From Paracoccaceae bacterium (GTDB taxonomy: Bacteria; Pseudomonadota; Alphaproteobacteria; Rhodobacterales; Rhodobacteraceae): a stretch of DNA of 5,695 bases. The stretch is taken from NCBI GenBank assembly GCA_002400675.1, contig NVQY01000232.1, positions 1-5,695 on the forward strand, written 5' to 3'. The notes under the pieces are model-generated. The model worked only from the letters and a program-made list of their open reading frames with translations, searched no databases and had not been told where the DNA came from. How positions within the stretch are numbered: position 1 is the stretch's first letter; each line of letters starts with the position of its first letter. The position numbers and the translations under genes are program-made. Shown piece by piece: positions 5,368-5,695 of the stretch.

Positions 5368-5695
5368 GAGCAAACTCCCTCAGAACGGCCGCAGCCTCCA
5401 GCTGCATCGCGTCCCGGCGGCGGCGCACCAGCAAGTCGATCTCATCCGCCGCGTCCAGGACGAACCGCGCCAGTGCCCGCATCTGCGCCAGCCGCAGGTC
5501 CGAGAATTCCGCCCCTGCGCCGCCCCCCGTCCGGTTGGCCTCGGCCATCCGTTTGGCGATCTGCGCGACCCCGTTTCCCACCTCGTTCAGAGAGGTCCGG
5601 AGCCGCCCCATTTCGGCCGCCACGCGGGCGTCCGGAACGAAGACACCGCCTGCCCCCTGCATTAACCGACGCAGCCCGTCGGCCCGCGTCTCGAT
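5354..5695 (-). CDS. MobC-like relaxosome accessory protein (5' end outside window)
   Basis: The frame is open through the right edge, so the first visible residue is internal; 113 residues plus the stop are seen. MobC-type proteins bind near oriT, help open the DNA and support nicking by the relaxase. The hallmark is the helix at 5543-5602, LRTSLNEVGNGVAQIAKRMA, which resembles the L-x-x-x-G-N-N-L-N-Q-I-A-R pattern of MobC proteins, followed by a Gly-rich turn and a second charged helical stretch (LRLAQMRALARFVLDAADEI) with RRRRDA. The N-terminal ribbon-helix-helix part would lie outside the window. Met at 5660-5662 is in frame but probably not the start, since the preceding codons continue in a compatible style (RADGLRRL). 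It overlaps the relaxase start by 14 bases, the usual mobC-relaxase arrangement. VirD1 or another small relaxosome protein is the alternative name. Confidence 0.7.
   Translation of the reverse strand: METRADGLRRLMQGAGGVFVPDARVAAEMGRLRTSLNEVGNGVAQIAKRMAEANRTGGGAGAEFSDLRLAQMRALARFVLDAADEIDLLVRRRRDAMQLEAAAVLREFAHAAE
5375..5380 (-). promoter_or_regulatory. Ribosome binding site of the relaxase gene, inside the mobC-like gene
   Basis: AGGGAG on the minus strand, 7 bases before the ATG at 5365-5367. It decides for this ATG over the in-frame TTG at 5371-5373, and its place inside the upstream gene points to translational coupling. Confidence 0.75.

Noticed and set aside
5366..5665. 99-codon plus-strand open frame over the mobC-like gene
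   Set aside because: It is antisense to a frame with a recognisable MobC-like helix and good operon spacing; its translation is Arg/Pro/Gln-rich without motifs.

Overview
The window is GC-rich DNA that reads like a member of the Rhodobacterales (Roseobacter or Rhodobacter group). This rests on the style of the FtsY N-terminus, the AlkB and the small cysteine-bearing secreted protein beside it, and a MobC plus VirD2-like relaxase pair of a kind common on plasmids of that order. The taxonomic call is inference from remembered families; no search was run.

Left part (about 1-2640) looks like ordinary chromosome. At the left edge is the 5' end of ftsY on the minus strand. Upstream of it, also on the minus strand, is a YhhN/TMEM86-type membrane protein (204-845). 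A 234-base divergent gap carries a plausible sigma70-type promoter for alkB, a membrane non-haem di-iron alkane monooxygenase on the plus strand with all nine expected iron-ligand histidines. The 3' end of alkB overlaps by about 110 bases, in another frame, the start of a small predicted secreted protein with four cysteines. The overlap contains four perfect copies of a 9-base repeat, which gives an acidic Asp/Ala tail in one frame and the Met/Leu core of a signal peptide in the other.

A short convergent gap (2569-2643) holds a perfect 23-base palindrome that may act as a terminator for both strands.

Right part (about 2644-5695), on the minus strand, is conjugative mobilization DNA. The 3' part of a MobC-like accessory protein overlaps by 14 bases the start of a 907-residue relaxase with a VirD2/MOBP-type nuclease domain. 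The last ~74 residues of that relaxase do not look like relaxase: they match the C-terminus of exonuclease VII large subunit (XseA), down to the terminal Gly-Ser-Leu-Phe. The simplest reading is that a mobilizable element has joined the host chromosome inside xseA, with the junction near 2866-2890, making an in-frame relaxase-XseA chimera and separating the 3' end of xseA from its catalytic part. That junction is the most notable thing in the window.
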